Assembly: GCA_024180945.1 (NCBI GenBank) | Contig: JAKSGN010000003.1 | Coordinates: forward strand, 372,001-436,000 | DNA from: Macrophomina tecta | Lineage: Eukaryota > Ascomycota > Dothideomycetes > Botryosphaeriales > Botryosphaeriaceae | DNA: 64,000 bases | Direction of reading: 5' to 3' | Part shown: positions 33,379 to 44,831 of the stretch, in pieces | Layout: every line of letters starts with the position of its first letter | Position numbering within the stretch: position 1 is the stretch's first letter | Translations under genes and position numbers: made by a program | Notes under the pieces: generated by a model | What the model was told of the DNA's origin: nothing | The model's database searches: none | The model's input: only the letters and a program-made list of their open reading frames with translations

Positions 33379-33854
33379 TATTACGGCGTAGCCTCTATAG
33401 GTTAAGGAAGTTAGAAATTAGCCCTATAGAAAGCGATAAAAGTCGGGAATATAAGAATCTAAGATTACGTAACCCCTACGATTAGTTAGACCCACCCGCT
33501 TATTCGCTAAGATAGATAAGCGGATAGGGCCTATTAAGTACTCCCGCTTAGTTACTCCACCGCGCTTAGAAGAGGTAGCGGTTAAGCATAACGTACCTAC
33601 TAAGTATATAGATTATATATACTTTTCTACTTATATATAAACTATACTTCTTAGATAGCTTTAACCTTCGTGGTTAACTTCTATAATAATTTAGTATATT
33701 ATTAGTAACACGGCCTTCGCACGTAGTACTTAGTCTTACTACGTATTCGACTTACTCTCACCCTCTTCTTGTACCCACTTAAGGAAAACCCCCTCGACAG
33801 GTTTTCTCCCTCTTCGGTGTTTGGATCCTTAGAGGCAGAGGCCCGCTCGTTACA
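33379..33854 (+). repeat. Gypsy-1 right LTR (476 bp)
   Basis: Same length as the left LTR. Here the beginning is mutated (TATTACGGCG...) and the last ~110 bp are intact, ending CTCGTTACA. It is the mirror image of the left LTR's damage. Confidence 0.95.
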
Positions 33855-33859
33855 GAGTG

Positions 33860-34338
33860 TGAATTTATTTAGAGGTGAGGTATACAATCTGTCACTCGCG
33901 ATTTTTGTAGTGATCTATGACAATAACAGTGAACACCTAACACCCAGCGAAGCTCATATTAGCCTCGAGCACCTAGAAGCCGACCGCAACCAAAGGCTAC
34001 GGTAGTTTCATATAGTGCAGGCAATGAGTCTAACATCAAGCCCCATGCTCCATGTCATAGCGCCCTTAAATGCCGCGTCATGCCTAAGCAGTCGCTCCAG
34101 CTATTTAACAGCAGACTTGGCAGCTCGGCTATACCGCCTGCGCGACGGGCACAGACCTGAAATCGATTTCATTAAAGCACTCCTCTTCTAGGCTGTATGC
34201 TCAAGATGGTTAGCTTCCGTCGAGAGTGTCTCTGGGATTCGTCACTACACTAGGAGCCCCTAGCTGCTGCAAACATACCTGTTAAGGGATCACAGCAGCA
34301 CTACCTGTGCTCACGTCGGGACCACGGGCGATATCTTT
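33860..34338. other. Intergenic stretch between Gypsy-1 and casein kinase
   Basis: Ordinary composition; probably the 3' untranslated and flanking region of the kinase gene. No other feature seen. Confidence 0.4.
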
Positions 34339-35474
34339 TCAGTCAGCTGGCTTCCCGGCAGGTTTGGGACAATCACGGTTGGTACCGCCAGCCCTCGCAA
34401 TCGCCTCGCTGTTCTTCTGGTATTTGTAGACAGTCCAGTCAAAAACGTAGTCGTACTGGAAGCCTTCACGCACGAAGAGATCCCGAAAGATCTTCCGCAA
34501 GTAGCTGTAGTCCGGCTTATCGTCGAATCGAAGCGACCGGCTGTAGTTCAGGTAGATGGCGAATTCGTTGGGAAAGCCTCGGCAGAGTACCTCGGTTGGC
34601 GTCGTCATCTTCTCCATGATCCGATCATACTTCTGCTTCTTGCTAGCTGCCTTCAAACCCTGCCAGGGCAGCGAGCCGCGGAGGAAGTATAGCACAACGT
34701 AACCAAGAGACTCCATATCATCACGTCGCGATTGCTCAACGCCCAGGTGCGTGTTGATGGAGGCGTAGCGAGCAGTGCCGGTCAAGCTCTTGTTCTCGCG
34801 ATAGGGGATATGGAAATGAGTCTTCGGGTCGCGATATTTCTTGGCCAGGCCGAAGTCAATAACGTTAACTTGATTTCCTCGCTTGCCAATTCCCATCACG
34901 AAGTTGTCCGGCTTAATGTCCCGATGAATGAAGGACTTGGCGTGGATATATTCGATACGAGAGAGTAGCTGGTCCGCCAGGAGAAGTACAGTCTTGAGGG
35001 AGAACTTGCGGTTGCAGAAGTTAAACAAGTCTTCCAAACTTGGTCCAAGGAGATCGTAAACCATAGCATTGTAGTCGCATTCGGTACCGAACCAGCGAAC
35101 AAACGGAATTCCGACGCCCCCCGCAAGGGACTTGTAGACCCGAGCCTCGTACTCAAGCTGGGGGTGTTTGGCCTTCGTGCTCTCAAGCTTGATGGCGATT
35201 TCTTCACCTGAAATGATGTTTACGCCAAGGTAGACATCACCAAAGGATCCAGAGCCAATCTTCCGACCGATTCGGTATTTATTGCCGACGCGGAGGTCCT
35301 GGGCTCGAGGGTTAGCATACGAAACCGAGATTAGGTGAGCCGAAACGTGGCTGAATGGCTGCCTGCAACGCCCAGCGGCGGTCAAAGATTCACGCAGCCA
35401 ACAAGACAAGCTGAATGAAGACAGCCGCGCCGGAGTATGTTAAATTTTTAAGCGGGGCGTACCATGGCTGACAT
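34339..35474 (-). CDS. Casein kinase 1 (delta/epsilon, Hrr25/CkiA type), 323 aa
   Basis: Exon 1 (35463-35474) encodes only MSAM; a 164-bp intron (35299-35462, branch TGCTAAC, acceptor CCCAG) joins it to [11 protein letters not shown], giving the usual CK1 N-terminus [15 protein letters not shown]. Without this splice the frame would start in an unrelated leader. The kinase is complete: GSGSFGD loop (19-25), Lys41 in [14 protein letters not shown] with catalytic Asp131, DFGLAKKY (Asp152) and the CK1-specific [15 protein letters not shown]. It phosphorylates acidic or primed Ser/Thr sites, with roles in trafficking, DNA repair and growth in fungi. The C-terminus stops about 25 residues after the kinase domain, shorter than many fungal homologues, so regulatory tail sequences are lacking. 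It is divergent from the aldehyde dehydrogenase gene. Confidence 0.93.
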
Positions 35475-35956
35475 ATTAACGGCTATGAGCGTTGTCTCTC
35501 TCGCTCGTTAGAATGGTGAGTGAGTGCGAAGAAGTTTGAATTCCAATACTTTAGGTTGGTTGGGGGAGGGTGGACTTAAATGTTGGTCTGGAAAAGATAA
35601 CGAGGACGAAATATATGCAGCGGTCAATGCCGAAAGGGGAGGAGCCCCAGTAAGCAGCGAAAGGCGACATAGGAAAGCCGGCGCGTCGCCAGACTCGAGC
35701 CCGCTCGGTCGGCTTCCGGCCTTCGGCCTTCGGCCTCCTCGGGTACGGAGGACGCACTTGGAACAATCCGCCCCCCTCCTGATCATCCCAAGAGCCTATA
35801 AAAATACCGATTAGAACCCGTCACTTTTCTAATTATCAACTGTCTGGGACATCCCAGTTTGGTGCCACCTCCTGAACGTATATCGGTTCAATATCGCATT
35901 CCCATGCACGACAAGTTTCCGCATTTTCCGACACACACACACACACAAGCTCAGAT
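35475..35956. promoter_or_regulatory. Divergent promoter of casein kinase 1 and aldehyde dehydrogenase
   Basis: 482 bp between the two start codons. It contains TATAAAAA at 35797-35804 (153 bp before the dehydrogenase ATG), three tandem CGGCCTT units near 35717-35737, and a (CA)8 run at 35931-35947 just before the ATG at 35957. Confidence 0.6.
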
Positions 35957-37546
35957 ATGGCTCCCTTCTACCCAGTGGAGGAGCGCCTGTTCATCAACGG
36001 TGAATTCGTCCCGTCCATTTCGGGAAGGAAATTCAACATCTACAATCCGGCAACCGAACAGCTCAGTGCTTCGATATATGAAGCAGATGCAAATGACGTG
36101 GACGTAGCAGTCAAGGCCGCGCAGGAGGCGTTGCCTTCGTGGTCGGCCCTTTCTGCCTCTGAACGCGGCGCCTATCTCTTCCAGCTGGCAGATGCGATGG
36201 AGCGCGCCATGCCCGAGATCCGGTATCTCGAGGCCATCAGTATGGGGCGACCCGTTCACAGTGACTGTGAGTTATTGTTGCTTCCTGCTTCTCTTGCATA
36301 TGTCCACTACTGCTTGCCTGCTTACGCTTCGGTAGTCTCATCCGCCAGCGCCCCGGCGCTCTTCCGCTACTTCGTCGGTAAGGCTATGGATTTCAGCGGC
36401 GAGACGTCGCTGAATACGGCCAATATGGTTAACATCACTCTTCGCCAACCGTACGGCGTGTGTGGCGCAATCATCCCGTGGAATGCAGCCATGGCCATGA
36501 TTGCCGCTAAAGTCGCGCCGGCTCTGATCGCTGGCAACACAATGGTGCTTAAAACGTCCGAAAAGGCACCTCTGAGCGCTGCCGTAGTCGCTCGATGCGC
36601 TCAAGAAGCTGGGATGCCGAAGGGTATACTGAACATCCTGAACGGTTATGGGACGCCATGCGGCGAAGCGATCGCGAAGCACGTGGATATTAGAAGGATT
36701 TCGTTCACGGGCTCTGAGTCCGTCGGCCGTCTCATCAAGAAGGCGGCCGCGGATTCGAATCTCAAGAAAGTCACGTTGGAGCTAGGCGGGAAGGCCCCGC
36801 TGATCGTTTTCAAAGACGCCAACATCGAGAAGGCCGTGGGGGCTGCGGCTTTGTCGATTCTGGCGAATACTGGCCAATTCTGCATGGCGTGCTCAAGAAT
36901 CTACGTCCACGAATCTATCGCGGAGAAGTTCGTGACAGGCATGAAGGCCGCGATGGCCACGGCCTTGGGCGACGACCCCCTCACCAAAGAGACGCTGAGG
37001 GGACCCCAGGCTGACAAACTGCAGTTCGACCGCGTCATGAGTTTCCTTGACTATGCGAAGGCGACCGGGCTCGACATTCAACTGGGTGGTGGGCGCGAGC
37101 GGGCCACAGGCTTCTTCGTCCAGCCCACCATCATCTACAATGCGCCGGATGAGTCTCGCGTGGTCCATGAAGAGATCTTCGGGCCGGTCGTGTGTATCAA
37201 CACCTTTGAGAAGGAGGACGACGCTCTGGCCCGCGCCAATAATACCCAGTACGGTCTATATGCCAGCGTCTTCACGGAGGACATCTCACGCGCGCTGAGG
37301 GTGGCTAAGCGCTTCGAGGCGGGAAACGTCGGCATCAACTGCGCGAGCCCGACGTCGGCGGCTCTCGACATGCCTATTGGGGGCTGGAAGGCTAGCGGTG
37401 ATGGCCGCGACTTCAGCCAGCACAGTTTGAATGAGTGGACCCAGTTGAAGTCGGTATATATTGCACTATTGTACTATCAATCAGCAATCGGTAACAGTCT
37501 ATCTTTCTGGCTATATATAGCTACAGCTTGCCGGATACTAGAATAA
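35957..37546 (+). CDS. NAD(P)+-dependent aldehyde dehydrogenase (about 506 aa after splicing)
   Basis: ALDH superfamily enzyme oxidising an aldehyde to its acid, probably cytosolic (no signal seen). Motifs: NPATEQ, the IIPWNAAMAM nucleotide/oxyanion region with the catalytic Asn, SFTGSESVG, general base in LELGGKAP, catalytic Cys in ANTGQFCMACSR, and EEIFGPVV. A 69-nt segment at 36267-36335 has a good intron (GTGAGT...GGTAG); its removal gives GRPVHSDFSSASAPALF, the family pattern. Because it is a multiple of three and lacks stops, the frame is also open unspliced, adding 23 residues. The end is unusual: after TQLKSVYIAL, where such proteins normally stop, about 25 extra residues (LLYYQSAIGNSLSFWLYIA...) follow, perhaps a lost stop or missed 3' intron. 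The substrate is unknown. Confidence 0.9.
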   Translation: MAPFYPVEERLFINGEFVPSISGRKFNIYNPATEQLSASIYEADANDVDVAVKAAQEALPSWSALSASERGAYLFQLADAMERAMPEIRYLEAISMGRPVHSDCELLLLPASLAYVHYCLPAYASVVSSASAPALFRYFVGKAMDFSGETSLNTANMVNITLRQPYGVCGAIIPWNAAMAMIAAKVAPALIAGNTMVLKTSEKAPLSAAVVARCAQEAGMPKGILNILNGYGTPCGEAIAKHVDIRRISFTGSESVGRLIKKAAADSNLKKVTLELGGKAPLIVFKDANIEKAVGAAALSILANTGQFCMACSRIYVHESIAEKFVTGMKAAMATALGDDPLTKETLRGPQADKLQFDRVMSFLDYAKATGLDIQLGGGRERATGFFVQPTIIYNAPDESRVVHEEIFGPVVCINTFEKEDDALARANNTQYGLYASVFTEDISRALRVAKRFEAGNVGINCASPTSAALDMPIGGWKASGDGRDFSQHSLNEWTQLKSVYIALLYYQSAIGNSLSFWLYIATACRILE

Positions 37547-38539
37547 ACAGTCTATCGGTAGGCTTGGAAGGCTAGCTCGAGCCGGTTTTTTGGAGGTAGC
37601 GAGTGGTCGGCAGTAGTAGTGGTTGTATAGTTGTGTAGTTGTGTGGTAGAACGCGTATAAGAACGCATTTTAGAATACGTTGTAAGGTCTGGTTCAACTT
37701 TCGGTCCACATACAAGATGTAGAGTACGTGGATAGAGTAAAGTCAATAACGCAGTCAATAAGTATTAGTTTCATAAGCACTACTATCTATCCACCAGCGC
37801 CTTTAGGTCCTTCAAGGCTTCGCTAAGGACTTCCTTGATCTAAAGATACAATCTTATGTCCTCTTTCTCCCACCCCCTGCAATCAGGAAACATCACTTTC
37901 CGCAACCGAGTAACCTGGAGTACCAGCAATTGGTAATTTGACTTAAGCCTTATTCCATCGATTTTGTGATATAAACCACTATATCTAACAGGACCTCGGT
38001 CGTTACACACCGTCGTGTTATTCTACGGCTCAATGCCGTCGCTACCGTCGCCGATCGCGTCATTTTGTATAATGGCGAGGCGGTCTGGTGTACATACGTG
38101 TTCGATAGCGCGGGAGAAGTAGGTCGGCTTAATGTAGGTAATGCAAATAATAATAAAGGGTCAAAGCCATTCGAACTCTTTCTTACTGCTATCCACATTG
38201 GCGCCCCCTATTTACTAATTAATTTCGCATGTTTATAACGTAGTTGATAAGCGAAACGTTCGGGCATTTCTTGGCACCACGAAAACACCACCATCTTTCT
38301 TGCATTATGATACCACCACCTAATTTTGTATGATAATTACATTGTGCGAGCTTCCTTATGTGCTGTGCAAGTCCTTATATTATGCTCAGTTGATATAAAC
38401 CCCCTACAGCGGTATAGAGCTCGACTTGAAGCCTCCGGTGTCGTATCACCATCCTCACTTTGAACAGCTTCTAGACGTGCTATAGGCTCCTATAACAGCT
38501 CAACTACCTCTTTGATTATAACACTCTCTCTTTAAGTAA
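37547..38539. other. AT-rising stretch left of the transposon nest
   Basis: Intermediate composition with partial RIP-like bias. No gene recognised; the 82-residue frame at 37950-38198 (minus) has no domain. May include the end of the Fot1/pogo remnant or another worn repeat. Confidence 0.4.
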
Positions 38540-39223
38540 TATACTTGACTTTAACGTTGCGCTTTTTAACCACTTTCGCATTATAAGCCTACGCACGCTC
38601 GAGTTGCTCTGCCATGATTGCTATTGCTTGTAACGCCAACTTGGCACTCTTTGCCATCTTTTTCATTGCCACTATAGTAAGTGACGTAGATCGCCGCTAA
38701 AGCTTATATTGTCGGCGTCTTATAGCTCTCTGCTGCTTCTCGATCTGGCGCACCGTTTTAGGTATGATGGTTACCGAATTTATTAAGGAAGTTAAGGGCT
38801 CGGAGGGTAGTAGAATATTAATTACACCTAATCTATTAAGCACCTTATCGGGATTAGATAGAAAACGACCGGTAGCTTTAAAGGCGCTTTTAATATTGCT
38901 ATTACTTAGCGCGTAAGGTCGAGCAGCGGCGTAGATCCGAAGAAAGTCGTCTATATTAATATAATTTTTAGCTATTACGAGCTAATATCTCCACCTCTCG
39001 ACGATAGCGCTGCTTGACCGAGCTAAAGTAGGCAATATCTAGTAGTTATAGAATAAACGAGGAATATAAAGGTAGTTATAACCGAATAATATTATTATTT
39101 CTTACGTACGTCTCGAATAGCTCTAAATAGTGGCTACTATGTCTATTTATAATAAGAAGTCGTTTAACGCCTTTAGTATATATACTCTATGCAGGGAGCG
39201 GAGGAACGATCGTTATTATTCGG
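38540..39223 (-). mobile_element. Fot1/pogo-type (Tc1-mariner superfamily) transposase remnant, RIP-mutated
   Basis: Read on the minus strand, and allowing for stops, the DDE region is clear: GVKRLLIINRHSSH (normally LDGHGSH), a segment like PPHSSHLLQPLDVG appearing as LYSSFILQLLDIA, then FSSVKQRYRREVE, FLRIYAAARPYAL and SAFKATGRFLSNPDKVLN, followed by a basic C-terminal tail. Many stops are TAA/TAG from CpA-to-TpA change. The N-terminal half is absent at the right because the Copia element inserts at 39224; I did not find its continuation beyond 51760. Confidence 0.8.
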
Positions 39224-39381
39224 TGTTAGAATAAGTAATATAACAGCTTATTTAGTAATAAAGGAAGTGGATTAGTATAAAGAGAAAGAGGATTAGTAAC
39301 CCGACCGCCTCTTATACGAGTAATTGTAGCTAAGCGATGTGGTGTAATAATGAGACCTTAAAACACGTGATTAATCTAATA
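39224..39381 (-). repeat. Copia-1 left LTR (158 bp, RIP-mutated)
   Basis: Starts TGTTAGAATAAGTAATATAAC and ends TAATCTAATA; matches the right LTR apart from G-to-A/C-to-T changes and a 3-bp indel. Confidence 0.9.
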
Positions 39382-40599
39382 TACCCCCTTTACGTACTGC
39401 CTGATTGGGGAGTAGGTGATAAAAAGAAGGTGGGAGCGAGTATTAAAGTCGTATATATATATAAGAAAAAAAGAATGCTTAAGCACCGCTAGGAGTTAAA
39501 CTCGGAAGCTTTCTAAAAATTACGTAGTAAGAGGTATAATATAGAAAGAAGATATAACCGGGTTAGAATAGTAGAGCTATAATACTTTATAGTAATCTAT
39601 ATGCTATAATAGAAGAAGATTTAGCTGGAATAATATAATTAATAGTAAAAACTTCGGGGAAGTCTAGGAAGACTTATACCTACGTAGGTATAAGTTTTCT
39701 ATTAATATAAGCGAATAGTAAGGGTTACGCCTTATCTTATATAAGGAAACAAGTGGAATAAGGTTAGTTATAGAGTAGTAAGAGTTTAATAGTCGTAACA
39801 AATTAAGCGTGCTTTTAGCGAGGTAAGGCTTTAGTTAAACCGTTTACTAATATTACTACTATAGGCGTCTACTAGAGGTATACGTTGTCTACTTAGGCTT
39901 TCTAGCGTAGCTAATAGTAGTAAATATCTATATAACGTAGCTTAGTATTAAGTTTACTAACGTTCTCTTATATAAGGTGAAGCATTTGCTTATTATCGTA
40001 CTAAACGTTAATTTAATAGCCTAGATCGAACTATACTTCTCTAAAGAGGCGCTTCTACTAGAAGCACTACTTAGTAGCTTTTAATAAGGCGAGAAGCTTA
40101 GCTTCGATAGTAGAGATTATAATAGTAGACTATTTAATAGTCTTCTAATTAATAGCTACTTTAAATATTATAATAATTAAGCCTTAGTAGCTACGGCGTG
40201 TGTTCGAATTATTAGTAAATACTATATTACTACTAATAATAAAGATGCTATCCTTATCGTAATTACCTTAGAAGTATAAGGCGAGTTTCTTTATTTCTAC
40301 TAGGTAGCTAAGGAGCCGCTATAATAGCTCTAGATAGCGAGGAGACGGATTAGTAAGATAGAATAAGAGTACTAAATAGGCATATATAATATCTACCCTT
40401 ATACTAGTAGCTATAAACTACGCTAAGCTAATTCTACTTTAATAAAGGTAAATATCTTATGCGCTTATATACGTGCCTTAATTCGCTTAAAGCACTTTAT
40501 CTAATAAAAGAGGCGTTAGTAGAAAGTAATTTTTACTAATACTATAGCGAGCGATAAGGCTAGAGATATATAATTTCTAAGAAAGCTATAAGAGCTTCT

Positions 40600-40792
40600 T
40601 GTCAGGGCAATAGGCCCTGGCATACCCTTAGGGTGCTTATACCGTGCGTTCCACGTGCTTATCACGTGCTACGCACGGGCCCCCAGTATATAACGCCACC
40701 AAGGGGTGAATCCTGCACTACTAAGGATTCGCACCTGAGAATATACGACTCTTCTGAAGGCTCCCTGCTTATAACCAGCCCACTTGCTCACA
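40600..40792. repeat. Unmutated 193-bp solo LTR inserted in Copia-1
   Basis: Begins TGTCAGGGCAATAGGC and ends CCACTTGCTCACA, with a perfect 5-bp target duplication CTTCT at 40595-40599 and 40793-40797. It has normal CpA/TpG content and a TATA-like AGTATATAAC, in sharp contrast to the saturated AT-rich DNA on both sides. TG...CA ends and the 5-bp duplication point to a solo LTR from a different retroelement family. Confidence 0.82.
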
Positions 40793-43700
40793 CTTCTACT
40801 CTCTATTCCTTATAATACGTAAGACTAAGAACTATTATACTTCTCCTAGTACTCTTATCTCGTAGCGCTTAAATAGATCTTCTTAAAAAGCATCTATAAA
40901 AGGCTTATCTCGCTTATAGTATACTATAATAACGTTATTAATAAAGAAGAAGACGAATAGGTAATTATTTATATATAAGTAAGGCGTATTAGGTATCTAA
41001 GTTAGACCGAGCTCTTCTAAGGACTTATAGAAATACTTCTACTAAAGAGCTAGTAACTCTTTAAGGCTATAAAGCGCTCGTAAAAGTTAAAGAATTTAGT
41101 CTTATTTAAGCTATATTTCTTTTAGAGGTTGGCAATATGTCCTTTTCTTAAGTAGAACGTAAGGAAATATATTTATAACGTCGTACTAGCGCATTTCTAA
41201 GTCAAAGGCGTAGATAATAGTAATTAAGGCTTAGAAGATTTAGAAGGTAAGAATAGCTATATAAGTATCTTACTAAGTAGCTTAGAGGTCTTCTTTTATA
41301 TAAATACGTGCCTTAACCTTAGTAAGCTAACTATATTTATTAAACTTATACTTAAATACCTAGGTAAGAGGAATTACTTTCTTATTAAGGCTTTTAGCTT
41401 TACTAAGTATTACTATCTTCTATATTTTCTTACTCTATAGTTCCTAGAGTTCTATTTAAATTACCTTTAATAGATAGGTTTTTATTAGGTAGTTAAAGAT
41501 ATCTTTATAGAAGCGAGGTTTAGGTAGTAGTTAATCTCTATAAATACGTAGTAGGCCTATAGGTAGTGCTTAAGCCTATACTAGAGTAGATTTCTAAAGA
41601 GATACGAGAAAAGATATAAATAGCATTTAATAGCTAAATATATTATCGTAAATTAACGTAATATACACGTCTCTACGTGGTTTACGAGTCCTTAATCTAT
41701 AGATAATTAGATTTAAATTAATATTTGCTATAATATTACGTTCTCTTAGGGTACGGTTTTCTTTAGTAGTACCTAGATTAGGTAAATTCTCGTATTAGAC
41801 TAGTAAAAGAGGCTTAAGTTCTTATAGTTACTAATTCTATTAGTTCTTACCCCCTAAGCCTTAAGAGGCTTATTATTAGACTAGAGTAGATTAATCTAGT
41901 AATATATAATTTAAAGGATCTAGTAATTATTTATCTTAAGTTAAGCCTGCTTGTGGGCTGCTTTTTATATACTATTCGCGTACGAGGCCTTTACTAGTTA
42001 ATTCTAAAGGGCTTAGTAGATAATCTAGTTATACTTCTTATAGTTAGGCGCCTAGCTAGCTATCTAGAGTCTCTAGAGTTTCTTAAGTTAGAGTTAGTAA
42101 TAGTTTATTACTAAGATAAAAGAAGGCCTTAGAGTCCTTATCTAAAAGAATAATATTCTTCTTATAAAGCGTAATACGAGGAATTACTATTTTTTACTCT
42201 TAATTTTACTTCTATTACTATAGAGAGAGAACCTTTTCTAGATCTTCTAGAGAGAACTTACTTAATTTATTAAAGATAACGTCTTTAGAGCGTACTACTT
42301 AATTCTTTAGAGAATACTAGATTCTATAGATATTAGTAGAGTTATATCTAACTAAGTATTTAATAAGAACTCGCTTATCTAGCTTATTACTACGTAAAAT
42401 ATTCTTAAGTAGTAAGTAGGCTTTATAGCTATAGACTCATAGATAAGTTACTTTTAGCTTCTTACTATAAATAAGCTTAAATAGCGTTTTTTAGTTATAG
42501 CGCTTTATTAGAGTTTTATTATAGATATAGACTACCGCCTTAATTATTTTAGGCTAGAGGTATTTAGGTAGGTTAGTACTAACTTATAAGAATCTTATCT
42601 TAATAATAATTAATTAGCTAGACCGTTTTAATACACCGTTCTACTATAGAGTATAAGAAGCCGATACCTTATAGATAACTTTTTATTATTTAAGCTACTA
42701 CTTAAAGGCTCGTATAAGTAATACTTCTCTATTTAATTTAAGAAAGGCGATTAATTTACTAAATCTTATCTTAATTATTTAAATAATATTAAGAAGGTGC
42801 TAAGTATACTTATTCTTTATTATGTAGATAACTATAAAGATAAACTTAGAAGAAGCGTATTTAAGATAAGTAATCTATTAGTAGCCGTTATTAGCTTATA
42901 TTATCTATATTAAGTTAAATAAGATGTAAAAGAAGGCTTTAGTAGATAACTTCTCTAGATCTATATTATATAAAATTTATTAATGCGCCTTAGTACGAGC
43001 GTATATATTATAGTAATTAGTTAAGTCTTAATCTATAATAACTACTTCTTATACTACTTAAGGTAAGGCCTTAATAGCTCTTTATTCTACGTATATAAAG
43101 ATATTATACTATTATATAGCTAGTAGTAAGCGATTAGTAACGTTTAATATAATTACTAGTAGATTATCTGCTTTCTTATATTCTATAAAGAAGTAGTTTT
43201 AAGTAAAGATTAGATAAGCTATAGTAAAGTTCTCTAAGTAAAGGTATATATATTTTATATTTAATTTAATTTCCTTCTCTCTTACCTTAGCGATTAAGAT
43301 AAGGTTAGCTATAAATAAGAATATATAAGCTACGTCTACTAGCTTAATTATACGTGGCTTCTTATAGTTAGTAGTATATACTAGTGTCTTACTAAATAAC
43401 TTAATCTTAACTATAGTATTTTCTAATATAACGTAGTTATCTAGCCCTACGTCTCTTATTTTAGTATAGCGATCCTTTATATACTTATTATAGATATAGT
43501 GTGTAGTGCTAGTATTAGTAATCTATAATAGATCTAGCGTTATAGGCCTTAAAATACGTTATATACTAAATACCGAGGTAACTATAGCTAGAAATAAGAA
43601 TAATATTTTATTCTTTTAATCTTAATTTAGCTCTTATTCTTTTTAAGAAGCGTTATTTTACTTCTTCTAGCCTTAGCCGTGGTTTTAGCTATTTTTAAAC

Positions 43701-44447
43701 CGTTTAATAGCTCGCTCTATTCTCTTCTTAGTTTATAGATCTTCTAATACCTTAGTAACCTTCTCTTAAATATTTCTATTAGGCGTCTAGTTAGCTGGCT
43801 TAGTAGCTAGATTATAGTAATAGTACTTATTATAGAAGTAATACTCTCTATATAAGTAAAAAGATAGGTTCTTCTTCTACTTCTTATTTCTTAGAAAGGC
43901 GGTAAAAGCGGCTTTAGTAGTCTTTAGATTCTTAGAAGTATTCTAGCGCTAGTAGTTTTAGTACTTAATAATTAGATTATAAAGGGGCTTAGTAAGCTTA
44001 TTATTATAGAGCTTAATCTTATAGTTAGTAGCCTAGTAGCTATTAAGAGGTATAAGCGCCTTAAAAAAGACGGTCTTATCTCTATCGCCTATTACGTTAG
44101 ATAGTTTAAGCTTCTCTATCTTAAAGAGAGTTTCTTTCTATTATATAAGCTACTTTTTAATATTCTAGCTGCTGGGAGGCTTTTCTAATTAGCGTAGTTA
44201 ATTAATAATTAGTTCTTTCTAAGTCTTCTTTATTAGCTAGAGCCGTGCCTTAAGTGCTATAAGCTAGGAGTAGGGATAAGAGTTATCTTTTAGCTTATAG
44301 AGAATAGATAGTAGTAAAATACTTACTAAGTTCTTAATAATTATAGAAAGATTATTAATCTCTTTCTTAAGCTTCTTATACTTAATTAGGCTTCTCTCGT
44401 ACGCTCTAATTTATATTTTATAGCGCTTCTAGGCTCATTATTAGTTT

Positions 44448-44831
44448 TATTACGATACTAGCTAGAGAAAACGGAGAAAGAACGGCTCTACTTCCTAAAA
44501 AAGACCTTAACTCCTCGGAGTAGGAAATTCTTAGTCCGGATTACGCTCTAAAGGGTAGAAGATAGATCTATTACCTAGCGTATTAACTATAGATTACTTG
44601 ACTTACTAGATTATAGTAAGTTAGCTAGTAATCTACCGTAATCTAACTAAATACCCTATATATATAGGCTACACTCGTTTATAGTAGATAGAATTCTTAT
44701 AGTTAACTTATTAATTAATTCTTACTCTAATACTACGTACGATTCTTTTCTATCTACCGCTACGGCCCCCCGAAAGCCTACGCTATCTAATAATACGCCC
44801 GATCTTCCCTAGAAAGAGTAGCAGCGTAATA
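44448..44831 (+). repeat. Gypsy-2 left LTR (384 bp)
   Basis: Starts TATTACGATACTAGCTAG and ends GCAGCGTAATA; aligned without gaps to 50688-51071. Confidence 0.93.

Larger units (their letters stand above)
25924..33854 (+). mobile_element. Gypsy-1: RIP-inactivated Ty3/Gypsy chromovirus (7,931 bp)
   Basis: Two 476-bp LTRs (TG...CA before mutation) bound the element, with the 5-bp target duplication GAGTG at 25919-25923 and 33855-33859. A purine tract, AAAGGGGGGAATAG, precedes the right LTR. The interior is very AT-rich with almost no CpA or TpG, and every coding frame is full of stops. Traces remain on the plus strand: a gag zinc-knuckle trace near 27390-27480; reverse transcriptase with RLYVDY near 29821 and AYLDDIL near 30119-30140; RNase H about 30500-30960; integrase about 31100-31900; and a chromodomain (LIK.KGYGNKDN) near 32300-32470. 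RIP is the best explanation. It is non-autonomous. Confidence 0.95.

Noticed and set aside
26000..33700. Idea that the AT-rich block uses a different genetic code or is organellar
   Set aside because: Paired LTRs, a target duplication and reverse transcriptase traces show a nuclear retroelement destroyed by RIP.
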